From Rhodoferax sp. (GTDB taxonomy: Bacteria; Pseudomonadota; Gammaproteobacteria; Burkholderiales; Burkholderiaceae_C): a DNA stretch of 5,029 bases. Of the stretch, positions 4,369-5,029 are shown in pieces. The first letter of the stretch is position 1; each line of letters starts with the position of its first letter. Below the pieces are notes generated by a model, which ran no database searches, was not told the origin of the DNA, and saw only the letters and a list, made by a program, of their open reading frames with translations. Location of the stretch: assembly GCA_021731215.1 (NCBI GenBank), contig JAKFXU010000308.1, positions 1 through 5,029 on the forward strand, in the 5' to 3' direction. A program made the translations under genes and the position numbers.

Positions 4369-5029
4369 CAACCTTGAAGGATTTTCTTCATTTGTTCGCC
4401 TGTTGATTTAATTGCGATTTGACGTTGAATCTGCTCCTTTGCGTCAAGGTCATTCGCCAGAGCGCGCGACAAGAAATCATTCACAGCTAATGCACTGACT
4501 TGATTATCCTGACTGTAGATATGAATCAAATATTTATCTGCTTTCTTGCATATTAAACCAAGTCCAGTTAGGGCCACTTCCTTTATCATTTCTTGATTAA
4601 TATTTTCTATTTCTTGATCCACAAAAATATATGATTTGTGTGTAAGCTTTTGATGAGAATTAGCTTCTGCAATGGCGCTCTTCGAAATCTCCCACTTAAC
4701 CTCAATTGAAACAAGCTCAACAAATACACCGCCGAGTACATCGAGAGGAATCAGTTTATATCCAATGACATCTGGCGTATTCCACTCACCAGTGAGTCGC
4801 CTATTAACTCCGAGAGTAATTGCCATATAACCATCTTCAATCAAAATTTTCTCAGCTATCGGATAAAAAACTTGTTCATGCTCACGAAAATTTTTCTTTT
4901 GAGCATCACCTTCTATGCTCCTCTTTTCTTCCTCTTTAAATTCCTTACGACTTTCCTCTTTTATAGCTTCAAAATTATTATCTGAAAGTTGAATTCCACC
5001 AATTTTAGTTGCAAGAGGCGGAGTTAAGT
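4368..5029 (-). CDS. PD-(D/E)xK nuclease-like protein, C-terminal part (5' end outside window)
   Basis: An open frame enters at the window edge and continues for 219 codons to TGA (4370-4368). An apparent start at 4844 (TTG) is not the true start, because the frame is open and protein-like upstream. After a charged, probably coiled linker (about 20-50 of the visible part), HEQVFYP (50-56) supplies a helix glutamate. NTPDVIGY (83-90) and SIEVKWE (107-113) then give D86 and E109-x-K111 of a PD-(D/E)xK core. KSYIFVDQE follows at the next strand. The arrangement (PDVIG ... ELVSIEVK ... KSYIFV) resembles restriction-like domains of the COG2958 type, from memory. The substrate is presumably DNA, and a defence role is an inference. 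The gene is far more AT-rich than its neighbours, with many ATA, TTA and AGA/AGG-type codons, suggesting separate acquisition. It ends in a strong terminator. Confidence 0.65.
   Translation of the reverse strand, partial: LTPPLATKIGGIQLSDNNFEAIKEESRKEFKEEEKRSIEGDAQKKNFREHEQVFYPIAEKILIEDGYMAITLGVNRRLTGEWNTPDVIGYKLIPLDVLGGVFVELVSIEVKWEISKSAIAEANSHQKLTHKSYIFVDQEIENINQEMIKEVALTGLGLICKKADKYLIHIYSQDNQVSALAVNDFLSRALANDLDAKEQIQRQIAIKSTGEQMKKILQG

Overview
The window looks like an accessory or defence-type island from a GC-rich proteobacterium. Codon use and the look of the proteins suggest a betaproteobacterium (Burkholderiales-like), but nothing here fixes the species. Every gene I can support is read from the minus strand. 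No rRNA, tRNA or CRISPR array was seen.

In minus-strand reading order: (1) 5029-4368 is an AT-rich gene, cut by the window edge, for a protein with a PD-(D/E)xK nuclease-like core. It ends in a near-perfect rho-independent terminator (4325-4368). (2) 4191-3970 is a truncated regulator of the HVO_A0114 type that has lost its winged-helix half. (3) 3819-2611 is an AAA/ORC-like P-loop ATPase, preceded by four ATTATC-like repeats spaced exactly 10 bp apart. (4) 2545-1487 is a GSU2403-type nucleotidyltransferase-fold protein. Its promoter overlaps a perfect 9-bp inverted repeat and its -10 box lies so close to the start codon that the mRNA is probably leaderless. (5) 1398-1194 is a wrecked mqsR toxin gene that has lost its N-terminal half and carries a block of three 21-bp repeats resembling an IS21-family end. 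(6) 1197-790 is an intact mqsA antitoxin/repressor gene, which overlaps the mqsR relic by 4 bases. (7) 773-666 is a probable C-terminal gene remnant. (8) 463-1 is the start of a Fic-family AMPylase-type gene behind three alternating TTTAATA/TATTAAA half-sites.

The theme is toxin-antitoxin and defence-like genes in different states of decay. Two are intact and lie next to each other (ATPase and nucleotidyltransferase), each with its own unusual upstream repeat, and could form a two-gene system. The mqsRA locus is a toxin-dead, antitoxin-alive remnant: the operator, promoter and antitoxin survive while the toxin lost about 44 N-terminal residues and its central Trp-Gln-Asp segment. The AT-rich first gene contrasts with the GC-rich rest, suggesting assembly from different sources.
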